Positions 8,646 through 17,935 of a stretch of DNA of 64,000 nucleotides are shown here, in pieces; positions within the stretch are counted from its first letter, which is position 1; each line of letters starts with the position of its first letter. The DNA lies in contig JACKOM010000014.1 of assembly GCA_024234265.1 (NCBI GenBank), positions 1 through 64,000 of the forward strand, in the 5' to 3' direction. The notes under the pieces were generated by a model. The model was given only the letters and a program-made list of their open reading frames with translations, had not been told where the DNA came from and did not search any database. Source of the DNA: Oceanospirillaceae bacterium. Lineage in GTDB: Bacteria > Pseudomonadota > Gammaproteobacteria > Pseudomonadales > Oceanobacteraceae. The position numbers and the translations under genes were made by a program.

Positions 8646-10244
8646 TTAATCCTGGCTCCCCTGGGCCTGCTGGTAAATAACCCCCTGATAGGGGGCTAAT
8701 TCATGGGGCAGGCTTTTCGCTGCCGGGCGACTGTTGAGCAGGCAGGCATCACGGGGATTGGGCAGATACGGCATAGATTGCGGACGCGGGCTGATATTCA
8801 GCATGATGTGCAAAATTTGCTTGCCAAGGCTGCGCGTAAAATACAAAACATGGTGTTGCACTGGGTGCAGGGTAATTTCACCGGTTTGCAGGCATGTGTA
8901 TTCTTTGCGTAAGGCAATTAAAGAACGGTAAAAATGCCACAGGCTGTTGGGATTCATTTGTTGTGCAAGCACATTGCGTTTTGGGGCAGCAGGGCTTACG
9001 GGTAACCAGCTGCGCTGCGCACTGAAACCGCCGTATTCTGAATCATCCCAGCACATGGGGCGGCGGCAACCGTCGCGGCCTTTGTAAATGGGCCAATAAA
9101 ATTGCCCGGCGGGATCCTGAATTTCTTTTTTACGCACCGGCTCTTCTTGCATGCCGATTTCTTCACCGTAATACAATACCACTGTGCCTTTTGCCGATAG
9201 GGCCAGCATGGCCAGCAGGCGAGCTTTTTCCGCTTGTTTATAGCGGCCTGTGCGGCTTATTTGCCGTGGAAAATCATGGTTGCTGAAGGTGATGCTTGGC
9301 CAGTTTTTGCCGAGCGCGTCATACCAGCGTTGTAATGCAAGGTGTAGTGCACGGGCTGAAAACTTTGCATGTAATAATTCAAAATTAAAGGTGAGGTGTA
9401 ATTCGTCCTGTTGACCACAAAAACTCGCTGCGGTGGCGCAGGTTTCGTATTTGTCGTACATGATTTCACCAACGGACAGAATATCACCCCTATTATCAAG
9501 GTGGCGGCGCATGCGCTGCAAAAATAAATGGGTTTCGTTTTGGTTTCTGTCATGGCGATGTTGCTGCCATTCATAGGGGCGGCCAATTCCCCCAAAGCGC
9601 AGGGGGTTATTGCGCAGAGTGGGGTCTTTAAAAAGCAGGTTGATCACATCAAAACGAAAACCATTCACACCTTTGGCAAGCCAGAAATCCAATATTTGCA
9701 GGGCTGCTTTTTCAACCTCAGGGTTGCGCCAGTTTAAATCCGGTTGTGCTGGTAAAAAGGAATGTAAATAAAATGCCTGGCGTTTATGGTGCCAGCGCCA
9801 GGCGCTGCCGCCAAAAGCTGAGCGCCAGTTGTTGGGGGTTTTATGACGCGTATTTTTCGGCTCTCGCCAGATATAAAAATCCCGGTAATGCGGGTCATTT
9901 TCCAGGGCTGCTTTAAACCAGGGGTGTTGGTGGGAGGTATGGTTAAACACCATATCCATCACAATTTTCATGCCCCTTTTGTGGGCCTGTGTTATCAGCG
10001 CCTGCATGTCGGCCATATCGCCAAAGGCAGGGTCTATGCCGCAATAATCACTGACGTCATACCCAAAGTCGCGCATCGGACTTGGGTAAACCGGGTTTAA
10101 CCACAGGGCATCTACCCCCAGACGTTGCAGATAATCCAGCTTTTGAATAATGCCGCGTAAATCCCCTATGCCATCACCGTTGGCATCATAAAAACTGCGC
10201 GGATAAATTTGATAAATGACGGCGGACTGCCACCAGGGGGTCAT
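8646..10244 (-). CDS. GH13 alpha-glucosidase / oligo-1,6-glucosidase type
   Basis: Glycoside hydrolase family 13 enzyme likely to release glucose from alpha-glucosides such as maltose, isomaltose or sucrose. 532 residues. The calcium loop NGDGIGDL is at 22-29, conserved region I at about 97-103 (DMVFNHT), nucleophile D199 in GFRFDVINLL, acid/base E260 in SVGEI, and transition-state stabiliser D324 in FSNHDFPR. No signal peptide, so it should act on imported sugar. The gene ends 4 bp from pheA in convergent orientation. Linkage specificity cannot be decided here. Confidence 0.9.
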   Translation of the reverse strand: MTPWWQSAVIYQIYPRSFYDANGDGIGDLRGIIQKLDYLQRLGVDALWLNPVYPSPMRDFGYDVSDYCGIDPAFGDMADMQALITQAHKRGMKIVMDMVFNHTSHQHPWFKAALENDPHYRDFYIWREPKNTRHKTPNNWRSAFGGSAWRWHHKRQAFYLHSFLPAQPDLNWRNPEVEKAALQILDFWLAKGVNGFRFDVINLLFKDPTLRNNPLRFGGIGRPYEWQQHRHDRNQNETHLFLQRMRRHLDNRGDILSVGEIMYDKYETCATAASFCGQQDELHLTFNFELLHAKFSARALHLALQRWYDALGKNWPSITFSNHDFPRQISRTGRYKQAEKARLLAMLALSAKGTVVLYYGEEIGMQEEPVRKKEIQDPAGQFYWPIYKGRDGCRRPMCWDDSEYGGFSAQRSWLPVSPAAPKRNVLAQQMNPNSLWHFYRSLIALRKEYTCLQTGEITLHPVQHHVLYFTRSLGKQILHIMLNISPRPQSMPYLPNPRDACLLNSRPAAKSLPHELAPYQGVIYQQAQGSQD

Positions 10245-10286
10245 AATGGGTTTCTCTGTGCTGGAACTGCTTAATCTGACAGGCTA

Positions 10287-10550
10287 GGGCCTGTTAACAC
10301 TCATTGAACAGGCCTGTTATCGGATAAAAATTTCTTGAGCAAGGCGCTGAGAACGAAGCCTAACGGGTTAAGCAAGCGAACAGCAACGTAGAACAAGGAA
10401 TTTTTAGCCATAACCCTGCGGGCTGAGCGCCCATTTTCCCCATAACTGTGTCGTTTGGCATTCATTTAACCCGTTATATTTCATGCCTCTCTCCTTATTC
10501 TGAGAAAAACGGGCGCTCAGCAGGTACTTTCAATTAGTGCTAACAGGCCC
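10287..10550. mobile_element. MITE-like element, family B copy 1 (264 bp)
   Basis: Bounded by inverted ends GGGCCTGTTAACACT and AGTGCTAACAGGCCC with flanking TA on both sides. No coding capacity. It matches the element at 47383-47711 in opposite orientation over most of its length. An internal stem pairs GCTGAGCGCCC (near 10420) with GGGCGCTCAGC (near 10511). It lies directly before dgt, so the dgt promoter is inside or beyond it. Confidence 0.8.
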
Positions 10551-10593
10551 TAGCATGTATATCAATTATGAATTCCCGGTGACAGAGTTATTT

Positions 10594-11913
10594 ATGCAGT
10601 GGCAAAGTTTGTTATGCCCCCAGCGTTGCGGTGGTGATGGACATTTTGATAACGACGCGGGGCGCACCCCTTTCCATAAAGATCAGGACAGGGTGATTTT
10701 CTCAAGCGCTTTCCGGCGCCTGGACCGCAAAACCCAGGTGCATCCATTAAGTGAAAATGACCATATCCACACCCGTTTAACCCATTCGCTTGAAGCCAGT
10801 TGTGTGGGGCGCAGCCTGGGTGCGCGGGTCGGGGAATTACTCGGTGCGGAATTACCCGCCGGTGTCAGCCCTGCGGATATGGGCGCAATAGTGCAGGCCG
10901 CGTGTCTGGCCCATGATATTGGTAATCCACCCTTTGGCCATACCGGCGAAGATGCAATCCGCCAATGGTTTCGCGACAGTAAAAATCAGCATTTTCTGCA
11001 GGGGCTAAACCCCCGTGAACAGGAAGATTTAAAATGTTTTGAGGGTAATGCCCAGGGCCTGCGCGTATTAACCCAGCTTGAATACCACAGGTTTGATGGT
11101 GGCATGCGTCTAACCTATGCAACCCTGGGGGCTTTTTTAAAATATCCCTGGACCAGTGCCGATGCCAAAACCCCGAAAGGTGAAAAATTCGGCGCCAATC
11201 AAACTGAATTAAATATCCTGCGTGATATTGCTCAGCACGTGGGTTTGCATCAAATCAGTGAGAATAAATATTGCCGCCACCCGCTGGTATATCTGGTTGA
11301 GGCCGCTGACGATATTTGTTACGCCATCATAGATCTGGAAGATGGCATCGAAATGAATTTAATCCGTTATGAAGAGCTGGAAAGCCTGCTGTTAAATCTG
11401 ATCGGTGATGATGTGCCCGCTGCTTACGGGGAAATGGGTGACAGTGAACCCGCGCGCCGACGTTTAGCTATGTTACGTGGCCGTGCCATGGATGTACTGG
11501 TCAATGCGGTGAGTCAGGCATTTTTTGCGCAGCGCGAAAAATTACTCGCAGGCACCCTGGAAAAAGATTTATTCCACTATTGTGCGCCTAATATCAGTGA
11601 AGCAATTGAAACCGCCAAACAACTTGCGCGGCGCAAAATTTTTAATAATCCCAGCAAAGCCATGATTGAAATTGGTGCTTACACCACCCTTGGCAGCTTG
11701 CTGGATGCATTTTTAACCGCAGCATCTGAAGCTGTGCGTGGTGAAGTGAGTTTCCGCAGCCAGCGCATACTGGATTTAATTGGCCGCCACGCACCACAAC
11801 CCGGCTGGGATTTATACCACGCCTATATGCGGGTGATTGATTATATTGCCGGTATGACAGACGACTATGCGGTGGATATGGCCCAGGCGATCCGTGGTTT
11901 GCGCCGTTCTTAA
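10594..11913 (+). CDS. dgt: dGTP triphosphohydrolase (dGTPase, HD family)
   Basis: Hydrolyses dGTP (possibly other dNTPs) to deoxynucleoside and triphosphate. HD metal ligands are visible in HTRLTHSLEAS, LAHDIGNPPFGHTGE and later EAADDICYAIID. From the ATG at 10594 the protein has 439 residues and begins MQWQSLL, as expected for the family. An in-frame ATG at 10555 and a GTG inside the upstream repeat would add residues encoded at or in the MITE edge and are less likely. Its TAA stop overlaps the stop of the convergent hydrolase gene. Confidence 0.9.
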   Translation: MQWQSLLCPQRCGGDGHFDNDAGRTPFHKDQDRVIFSSAFRRLDRKTQVHPLSENDHIHTRLTHSLEASCVGRSLGARVGELLGAELPAGVSPADMGAIVQAACLAHDIGNPPFGHTGEDAIRQWFRDSKNQHFLQGLNPREQEDLKCFEGNAQGLRVLTQLEYHRFDGGMRLTYATLGAFLKYPWTSADAKTPKGEKFGANQTELNILRDIAQHVGLHQISENKYCRHPLVYLVEAADDICYAIIDLEDGIEMNLIRYEELESLLLNLIGDDVPAAYGEMGDSEPARRRLAMLRGRAMDVLVNAVSQAFFAQREKLLAGTLEKDLFHYCAPNISEAIETAKQLARRKIFNNPSKAMIEIGAYTTLGSLLDAFLTAASEAVRGEVSFRSQRILDLIGRHAPQPGWDLYHAYMRVIDYIAGMTDDYAVDMAQAIRGLRRS

Positions 11914-12884
11914 AACGCGCCGATATTCTCTGTTTTAAGTTGCCGTGCGAGTTTCGCCAGATATTTTCTGGCGACTTTACGCACATGTTTTTCTTCGGCT
12001 TTTTTCACATGTTTGCTGATTAATTTAACCAGCTGCGGCACCACCTGGGGCGGCAGGTTGTGGCCCATGCCGGGCACCACTTCCAGTTTGGCTTTATGTA
12101 AATAACGCGCGGTGTGAATACCCGCGTGCAATGGAATTAACGGGTCTGCACTGCCGTGTATCACAAGACTCGGCACTTTAATTTTATGTAATAAATCCTC
12201 GCGCCCTTCACTGGCGGTAATCGCGGCGAGTTGCCTTACTATGCCCTGGGGATGATATGCACGGCTCAGGTTGTGGCGGATGGTGTCGTGCAGCACATGT
12301 TCATCCAGCGGATAATCCGGGCTGCCAATCAGTTTGTTTAATTTCACGGTATAACGTACTGCCGCATCGAGGTTATCCGCCGGCGGGCGTTTTTTACTCA
12401 GGTGCCAGAGAATCCGGAAATCCCGCAGGGCAGGGCGGGTAATGCCGGCGCTGCTCATGATGGAGGTCAGGCTGATAACCCGTTTTTTAAATTGCAATGC
12501 AAGTATCTGCGCTATCATGCCGCCCATGCTGGCCCCGACAATATGGGCCTTGCGGATATGCAGGGCATCCATCAAGTCGATCACATCCTGCGCCATATCC
12601 TGCAGTTTGTAGGGCGGTTTTAAGGGCAAACGTAATTGCTTGCGCACTAACATTGCCACCAGGCTGGGTTTACCGTGTTCATCTAACTTGCTGGATAAAC
12701 CTGTATCACGATTATCCAGACGAATAACGCGGAACCCTTGCGCACATAAAGACTCTACCAGTGCCGCCGGCCACACAGTGAGTTGCGCTCCCAACCCCAT
12801 GATCAGAATTAACACCGGGCCATGGGCCGGGCCGTTATCTTCGTAATAGAGGGTGATGCCATTGGGGGTTAACAGGTGGGCCAC
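11910..12884 (-). CDS. Alpha/beta hydrolase
   Basis: Serine hydrolase of the alpha/beta fold, probably an esterase or lipase. The oxyanion segment is LILIMGLGAQLTVWP, the nucleophile elbow is GASMGGMIAQ, and the late GMGHNLPP holds the catalytic histidine. A GTG at 12884 is preferred as start: AAGGA lies 6 nt upstream and the family-typical sequence AHLLTPNGITLYYED follows; this gives 324 residues. Longer readings add an uncharacteristic 44 residues. The lysine-rich C-terminal 35 residues (HVKKAEEKHVRK and onward) are unusual and may bind membrane or nucleic acid. Substrate unknown. Confidence 0.8.
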   Translation of the reverse strand: MAHLLTPNGITLYYEDNGPAHGPVLILIMGLGAQLTVWPAALVESLCAQGFRVIRLDNRDTGLSSKLDEHGKPSLVAMLVRKQLRLPLKPPYKLQDMAQDVIDLMDALHIRKAHIVGASMGGMIAQILALQFKKRVISLTSIMSSAGITRPALRDFRILWHLSKKRPPADNLDAAVRYTVKLNKLIGSPDYPLDEHVLHDTIRHNLSRAYHPQGIVRQLAAITASEGREDLLHKIKVPSLVIHGSADPLIPLHAGIHTARYLHKAKLEVVPGMGHNLPPQVVPQLVKLISKHVKKAEEKHVRKVARKYLAKLARQLKTENIGAF

Positions 12885-13033
12885 GGTGTTCCTTGTGGGT
12901 GTCAGGATTGTGCAAAGATTATGGCTAAGCAGGGGCGTCTGGGTGTGAAACTTTTGTGTCAGCGGGGTGAGTTTCTTGTGCAGTGTCGCTAGAATGGCCA
13001 CCCCGATAATAATCAACGAGTAAAGGGCTTTAA

Positions 13034-13840
13034 ATGGATATCGATTTTCCCCTCATACTGGTCATCGCCGTTTTTGTGACCGGTGCAATTGCCCTTGCGG
13101 ATAAATTGTATTTTGCCAAGCAGCGCGCCCGCAGTGTGGCGGCCCTGAAAGCTAACAGTGCTGCGGAAAGTGAAATTCTTGAAGCGGAAAAAGAACCCTG
13201 GCTGATTGAAACCGGCAAGGGTTTTTTCCCTGTGCTGGCGTTGGTGCTGGTACTGCGCTCGTTTCTGGTTGAGCCGTTTCAGATTCCTTCCGGTTCCATG
13301 GAGCCAACCCTGATCAAGGGTGACTTTATTCTGGTCAATAAATTTGCCTACGGTCTGCGTCTGCCGGTGCTGGGCACTAAGGTGATCCCCATTTCCGACC
13401 CTAAACGGGGCGATGTCATGGTGTTTATTCCGCCCCATGATCCGCGTTATTTCATTAAACGTGTAATCGGCCTGCCCGGTGATCATCTCAAATATGAAAA
13501 CAAACAACTTTATGTGAACGGTGAAAAAGTACCGATGGAGCTGGTGGGGGCTTTCCCGGAAAACGCACCGCGTTTGCTGGTCTACGATGAGGCCCTGCCG
13601 GGCGGTAAACATCACCCTGTGCAGATTTACCGTGGTGAGCCTTCCCGCGGTGACAATGAGTGGGTAGTACCGGAAGGGCACTATTTCATGCTGGGTGATA
13701 ACCGTGATAACAGCGGTGACTCACGCTTTTGGGGTTTTGTGCCGGATAAAAATATCGTAGGTAAAGCGTTTGCGGTATGGATGCACATTGACTCTATGCC
13801 CTCTGTGCCGACCTTCTCGCGCAATAAAATGATCGACTAA
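13034..13840 (+). CDS. lepB: Signal peptidase I
   Basis: Removes signal peptides from Sec/Tat-exported proteins at the inner membrane. 268 residues with an N-terminal hydrophobic segment (residues 5-22) and a second at about 64-78. The catalytic dyad is Ser88 (PSGSME) and Lys142 (FIKRVIGLPGD). Box E is seen as GDNRDNSGDSRFWG. It starts 17 bp after the 3' side of nothing else on its strand and is divergent from the alpha/beta hydrolase. A tiny CxxC membrane ORF follows. Confidence 0.95.
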   Translation: MDIDFPLILVIAVFVTGAIALADKLYFAKQRARSVAALKANSAAESEILEAEKEPWLIETGKGFFPVLALVLVLRSFLVEPFQIPSGSMEPTLIKGDFILVNKFAYGLRLPVLGTKVIPISDPKRGDVMVFIPPHDPRYFIKRVIGLPGDHLKYENKQLYVNGEKVPMELVGAFPENAPRLLVYDEALPGGKHHPVQIYRGEPSRGDNEWVVPEGHYFMLGDNRDNSGDSRFWGFVPDKNIVGKAFAVWMHIDSMPSVPTFSRNKMID

Positions 13841-13878
13841 GGCTATACTTAGGGCCATAAGCTTTCAGGGAGATGCTT

Positions 13879-13992
13879 ATGGCCCGCAAAACCTGCCAGC
13901 GCTGTGAACAAACCCGGCGCGTCCTGTTTATCTTCACTGTACCTGTCATTGTTACCATTCTTGCCCTGGCAAAAGTCTACGGGCTTTTCTGA
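13879..13992 (+). CDS. Small CxxC single-pass membrane protein (37 aa)
   Basis: An ATG with AGGGAG about 7 nt upstream opens a 37-residue frame. It starts MARKTCQRCEQTRR, a zinc-ribbon-like CxxC rich in Arg, followed by one strongly hydrophobic helix (about residues 15-33). It lies 38 bp after lepB in the same direction. The combination of ribosome site, CxxC and membrane helix suggests a real gene rather than chance. Function unknown; not a recognised family. Confidence 0.5.
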   Translation: MARKTCQRCEQTRRVLFIFTVPVIVTILALAKVYGLF

Positions 13993-14074
13993 CGCTTTTT
14001 CCTGCATTTTTTGATTGAACTTAGGCGGCACCTCACTACAATACGCGACTTCCTGTAGCAGTCCCGTGTGCCTT

Positions 14075-14473
14075 ATGCCTTGGTTGAAACGTTCTATTGG
14101 TCAGGTTGTGTGTCAGTTGTCGCGCATATTATTGCCGCGCCAGATCAAACGCGATAAAACCCTGCAGGGCCAGATAGACAAAGACGCCGCCGGCATCACC
14201 TTCTACGACACCAGCGCATCCATTGAATGCTGTATCATCCGCCGTGTAATCCATAAACTGAATATTGCCGTGCAGGTCCGAGATGTGGGGCGCCACTACC
14301 ATTATTGTGTAGAGGTGCTGGAGGGGGGCCAAGGCCGCTTACCCTGTATACGCATTGAAACTCCCCGCGAAGAAGCGCAATGGATTTATGGCCGTCAGGC
14401 GGTGCAAGCCTACCTCGAAGAGCGCTTCAGTGGCCGCAGTACCTTCAACCTCCCGCAAATCGCCACCGAATAA
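14075..14473 (+). CDS. Glutaredoxin/GST N-terminal-like thioredoxin-fold protein
   Basis: 132 residues. The core reads as a thioredoxin fold: ITFYDTSASIECCIIRR resembles strand, redox-loop and helix of glutathione S-transferase N-domains, with vicinal cysteines where glutaredoxins have CPYC. RLPCIRIE supplies the cis-Pro-like region. The ATG at 14075 starts MPWLKRS; an upstream TTG frame lacks support. There is no strong ribosome site. Probably a thiol-dependent reductase or glutathione-binding protein; substrate unknown. Confidence 0.6.
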   Translation: MPWLKRSIGQVVCQLSRILLPRQIKRDKTLQGQIDKDAAGITFYDTSASIECCIIRRVIHKLNIAVQVRDVGRHYHYCVEVLEGGQGRLPCIRIETPREEAQWIYGRQAVQAYLEERFSGRSTFNLPQIATE

Positions 14474-14559
14474 ATCTTTTAACTGCATCACATTTTTCTT
14501 GCCCTGAGTTCTGTTTGGGTAATACCCTAATGGCCTTTTTTGCCACCCATGGGTTTTTA

Positions 14560-14824
14560 GGGAAACTCTGAATAACTCGGTGCCCGCGTCGGCTTTGCGA
14601 AATAAATCAGATCAAGGCGCAGTTTTGCAGGCATAACGTGTTACGTCAAAAAGCTGCAACACAGATGTGGTTTGTTTCGCAAAGCCCCTTCGGGCGCAGG
14701 CTGTCAGTCGATCCGGCTGTGTTGGCGATTTTGTAAAGGACCCGTCATTTACTTCAATCGCCGCCTTGCCAATCTCAACAGGCAGCACATGCGCGACGCC
14801 GTGCAGAGTTATTCAGAGGTTCCC
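14560..14824. mobile_element. MITE-like element, family A copy 1 (265 bp)
   Basis: Inverted ends GGGAAACTCTGAATAACTC and GAGTTATTCAGAGGTTCCC, flanked by TA on both sides (TTAG left, CTAG right). Near-identical copies lie at 36333-36597 and 46490-46754 in the same orientation. Internally GGCTTTGCGAAA pairs with TTTCGCAAAGCC. No open frame of note, so it is non-autonomous. Confidence 0.85.
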
Positions 14825-14885
14825 TAGACATACGCTGTGCGGCTGACTAGCGTGAAATGGGTAGTTGTTGGTAAAGGCTGAGTGT

Positions 14886-17024
14886 ATGCAGGGTTTCACT
14901 AAATTATTGTTAATCGCTTCATTATCGCTGGTGACCCCTTTTACCCAGGCTGAAGATGACTGGGAACAGGGTTGGAATGACGATATGGGGGAAATCCCCG
15001 TGGTTCTCACCGCCACCCGTATGCGTCAGTCCCAGCTGGACACCCCCGCATCGGTGACCATTATTGATGCCGATACCATTGAGCGTATGGGATTCCGTGA
15101 TATTGAAGATGTGTTCCGTCTGGTGCCCGGCATGCTGGTCGGCAACGATGGCACCCACGGTGGCAAACAAACCACAGTGACCTACCACGGCACCCAGGGC
15201 GCCGAGCACCGCCGTTTGCAGGTGCTGATTGATGGCCGTTCCGTTTATAAACCTGCGTTACCGAGTGTGCCGCGGGTTTCCTGGACGGATATTCCCCTCG
15301 CTATTGAAGATGTGCAGCGTATTGAAGTGATTCGCGGCCCTAACTCAGCGGCCTACGGGGCTAACTCTTTTATGGGTGTGATTAACATCATCACCAAACG
15401 CCCGGAAGATGTGGAAGGCACCCGCGCGAAAGTCACCAACGGCTCCAACGGCATCCATGATTATTATGTGGGTAATGCCGGTAAATTAGCTGACACGTCA
15501 TTTCGCCTGAGCATATCCGGCATGGCCGATAAAGGCTTTGACGAATTGGAAGATAAAAACGGTGATCGTTCTTCCAACCGCGATAGCCGCAACCTTGACC
15601 GGTTTATCCTGCGCACCAGCACCGACCTCGGCAGCAGTATGAATCTGGAAATGCAGGCCGGTTACAAAACCGGTATTAACCAGCAGCGTGATACTGATGA
15701 CAAAATTGATTATCAGAGCCCCCAGGACACTGAAACCAACGATGGTTTCCTGTGGACCCGCCTGCATACTGAATTCAGCAGTGAACATTCCAGCCAGTTC
15801 CAGCTGTATTACCAGGATACCCAGCGCACCCAGGAATTTAGGGTCTGTATTGGCAATTATTTATTGGGCGGCAATGGTGGTTTGTTTGGCTTATCTAATG
15901 CAGATTATTGTGCTGATACCAACCTCAACGGTGAAGAAAAACGTGCCGATCTTGAATACCAGGATAACTACACCTGGAATGAAGTGCTGCGCACAGTGGC
16001 GGGCTTTAGGTTGCGCCGCGAGCAGATAGAATCGGAAACCTACATTGATGGTATACGTGAAAACGATACCCGCAGTTTATTTGCCAACGCCGAAGTGAAA
16101 CTGCATGAAGCTGTGACATTAAACCTCGGCGCGAGCTGGGAAGATGATGAAGCGGCCGATCCCTTCCTTGCCAAACGCGCAGCCCTTAACCTGCATATCA
16201 GCAGCCATCAGGTGCTGCGCTTTATTTACAGCGAAGCGGTGCGCTCACCCAATATTTATGAAGAACATGGCCAGCAAATTTATCATCTGACCAATGCCTC
16301 TCGATCAGCAAATTGGGATGCTACCATTCCAAGCCTTGTGGATGTTCCATTATTAGAAGCTGAGACCGCCGCTGCTTATACCGCTGATAGCCAGATTGTG
16401 GTGGCAACAGCTCCCTGGAACCTGAATCTGGATAACGAAAAAATCCGCTCCAATGAAATCAGTTATTTTGGCATGTTCGATGATGGCCGCTGGCAGCTTG
16501 ATGCCAAGCTTTACCGCGATGAAATGTACGATTTAATTTCTGAGCCCCTGGGGGGGGGGGACCCCCTCACCAACGATACGTCGTTTGATATCGGCGGTTT
16601 TGAAACCCAGATCAAATGGATGCCGGGGGCAAATGATGAGTCCATGCTCAACTATGCCTACACCAATCTGATGGATGAAAAAAATGCCCCGGATCTGCAG
16701 GCATCGGATAACAAAAATACTGTGGACCTGGAAATTCGCATGTTTGCCATGCATACCGCCTCCCTGGCCTGGATGCATCGCCTCAGTGCCGGGGCAAATA
16801 CATCCCTGGCGTATTATTACGTAGACCGCTGGAACAATAACTACAACTACACCTACAAAAGGCTGGATTTAGGTGCGGCTTTTCTTGTTCCTGTGAACCC
16901 TGATATGGATTTAAGGCTTGCCCTGAACATACAATACCGTCTGGATGATGATCCGCTGCTGTGGCGCGACAATTATTACAACGATAAATATAAATACTAC
17001 GCGTCAGCTGAGCTCAAGTTTTAG
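14886..17024 (+). CDS. TonB-dependent outer-membrane receptor
   Basis: Outer-membrane gated transporter of about 712 residues. A signal peptide is visible (MQGFTKLLLIASLSLVTPFT, cleavage near QA-ED). A TonB-box-like VVLTATR, a plug domain to about residue 165 (VIRGPNSAAYGANSFMGVINI) and a 22-strand-type barrel follow, ending in aromatic ...KYYASAELKF. Start is the ATG at 14886 with AAAGG upstream. It heads an operon with a periplasmic binding protein and a hybrid kinase, suggesting ligand sensing coupled to uptake. An 11-G run at 16550-16560 lies in the barrel coding region (residues near LGGGDP), a possible slippage site. Ligand unknown. Confidence 0.92.
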   Translation: MQGFTKLLLIASLSLVTPFTQAEDDWEQGWNDDMGEIPVVLTATRMRQSQLDTPASVTIIDADTIERMGFRDIEDVFRLVPGMLVGNDGTHGGKQTTVTYHGTQGAEHRRLQVLIDGRSVYKPALPSVPRVSWTDIPLAIEDVQRIEVIRGPNSAAYGANSFMGVINIITKRPEDVEGTRAKVTNGSNGIHDYYVGNAGKLADTSFRLSISGMADKGFDELEDKNGDRSSNRDSRNLDRFILRTSTDLGSSMNLEMQAGYKTGINQQRDTDDKIDYQSPQDTETNDGFLWTRLHTEFSSEHSSQFQLYYQDTQRTQEFRVCIGNYLLGGNGGLFGLSNADYCADTNLNGEEKRADLEYQDNYTWNEVLRTVAGFRLRREQIESETYIDGIRENDTRSLFANAEVKLHEAVTLNLGASWEDDEAADPFLAKRAALNLHISSHQVLRFIYSEAVRSPNIYEEHGQQIYHLTNASRSANWDATIPSLVDVPLLEAETAAAYTADSQIVVATAPWNLNLDNEKIRSNEISYFGMFDDGRWQLDAKLYRDEMYDLISEPLGGGDPLTNDTSFDIGGFETQIKWMPGANDESMLNYAYTNLMDEKNAPDLQASDNKNTVDLEIRMFAMHTASLAWMHRLSAGANTSLAYYYVDRWNNNYNYTYKRLDLGAAFLVPVNPDMDLRLALNIQYRLDDDPLLWRDNYYNDKYKYYASAELKF

Positions 17025-17032
17025 GAATCTTA

Positions 17033-17935
17033 ATGGAATTGGTGAGAGGCAAGGACAGCTTCACAATGCTTCGCGGGTGGCTTATAGCCATCTTGCTGTG
17101 TTGCTCTGGCCAGGCATATGCTGCCAGCGTCGCTTTGCTGGTGGATGATGCCAGTGAAAAGGCCCAGCGTTTTAAAGAACATCTTGATATTGCCTTACCC
17201 AGTGACAATGTTCGCCTGGTGACACCTGAACAGGTTACTTCCCAGTCCGCTGACTTTTGGGTAAGCACCAGTGCTGCCAGCCTTGAAAGTGCGTTAGCGG
17301 CGAAAAAAAATGGCCGCATCCTTGCGCTTTTTATCAGCGATAACGAAGCGCAGGGCCTGCGCAATAAATACCCCGGCCAATTTTTTACCCTGTTGAGTAA
17401 TTCACCCACTATTGTGCGGCAAATGGCCCTGATTAAATCCATGTCGCCCCATGTTGAACGTATCGGTTTGTTTTACAGCCGCGCCCAGAAAAAACAGGCG
17501 GAAGATGCTGCGAATATCGCTAAAACCTTTGGTTTTGATCTGATGACTGCACAGATTGATGACCCCCTAGAGTGGGACCGCAACGCCCTGAATGTGCTGA
17601 AACAGGCGGATATTATTTTGGGGATTGATGACCCTGAGCTGTATAACCCTGTGACCATCCGCGGCATTTTAATGCGTCTTTACCGCTCAAACCGCGCCTT
17701 GGTGGGGCCGGATAAAGCTTTTGTTAAAGCGGGGGCTGTTGCCTCTGTGTATTCGGGTGTGTCTGACACCCTTAAAGCCGCAGCGGGCATTATTCGTGAT
17801 AACGGTGCTTGGCCTGCGATTTATTTAAACCCCTATTATCAGATTACCACCAACGAGCAGGTTGCCCGTTCCCTGCATATCAGTCTGGAAGACGAGAACA
17901 CCTTAAAAAAAAAGGTTGAAGGGGCGGGTTACTGA
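17033..17935 (+). CDS. Periplasmic ABC-type substrate-binding-like protein
   Basis: 300 residues with an N-terminal signal peptide (LRGWLIAILLCCSGQAYAA). The body resembles the COG2984/periplasmic-binding family used by ABC importers (NSPTIVRQMALIKSMSPHVERIGLFYS; later LVGPDKAFVKAGAVASVYSG). No permease or ATPase gene is adjacent. It sits between a TonB receptor and a sensor kinase, so it more likely presents ligand to the kinase. The ATG at 17033 has AGGA 6 nt upstream overlapping the receptor stop; an internal ATG at 17066 is the alternative. Confidence 0.75.
   Translation: MELVRGKDSFTMLRGWLIAILLCCSGQAYAASVALLVDDASEKAQRFKEHLDIALPSDNVRLVTPEQVTSQSADFWVSTSAASLESALAAKKNGRILALFISDNEAQGLRNKYPGQFFTLLSNSPTIVRQMALIKSMSPHVERIGLFYSRAQKKQAEDAANIAKTFGFDLMTAQIDDPLEWDRNALNVLKQADIILGIDDPELYNPVTIRGILMRLYRSNRALVGPDKAFVKAGAVASVYSGVSDTLKAAAGIIRDNGAWPAIYLNPYYQITTNEQVARSLHISLEDENTLKKKVEGAGY

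Noticed and set aside
10537..10593. Upstream GTG start for dgt inside the MITE
   Set aside because: The extra residues are repeat-encoded; the ATG at 10594 gives the family-typical N-terminus.
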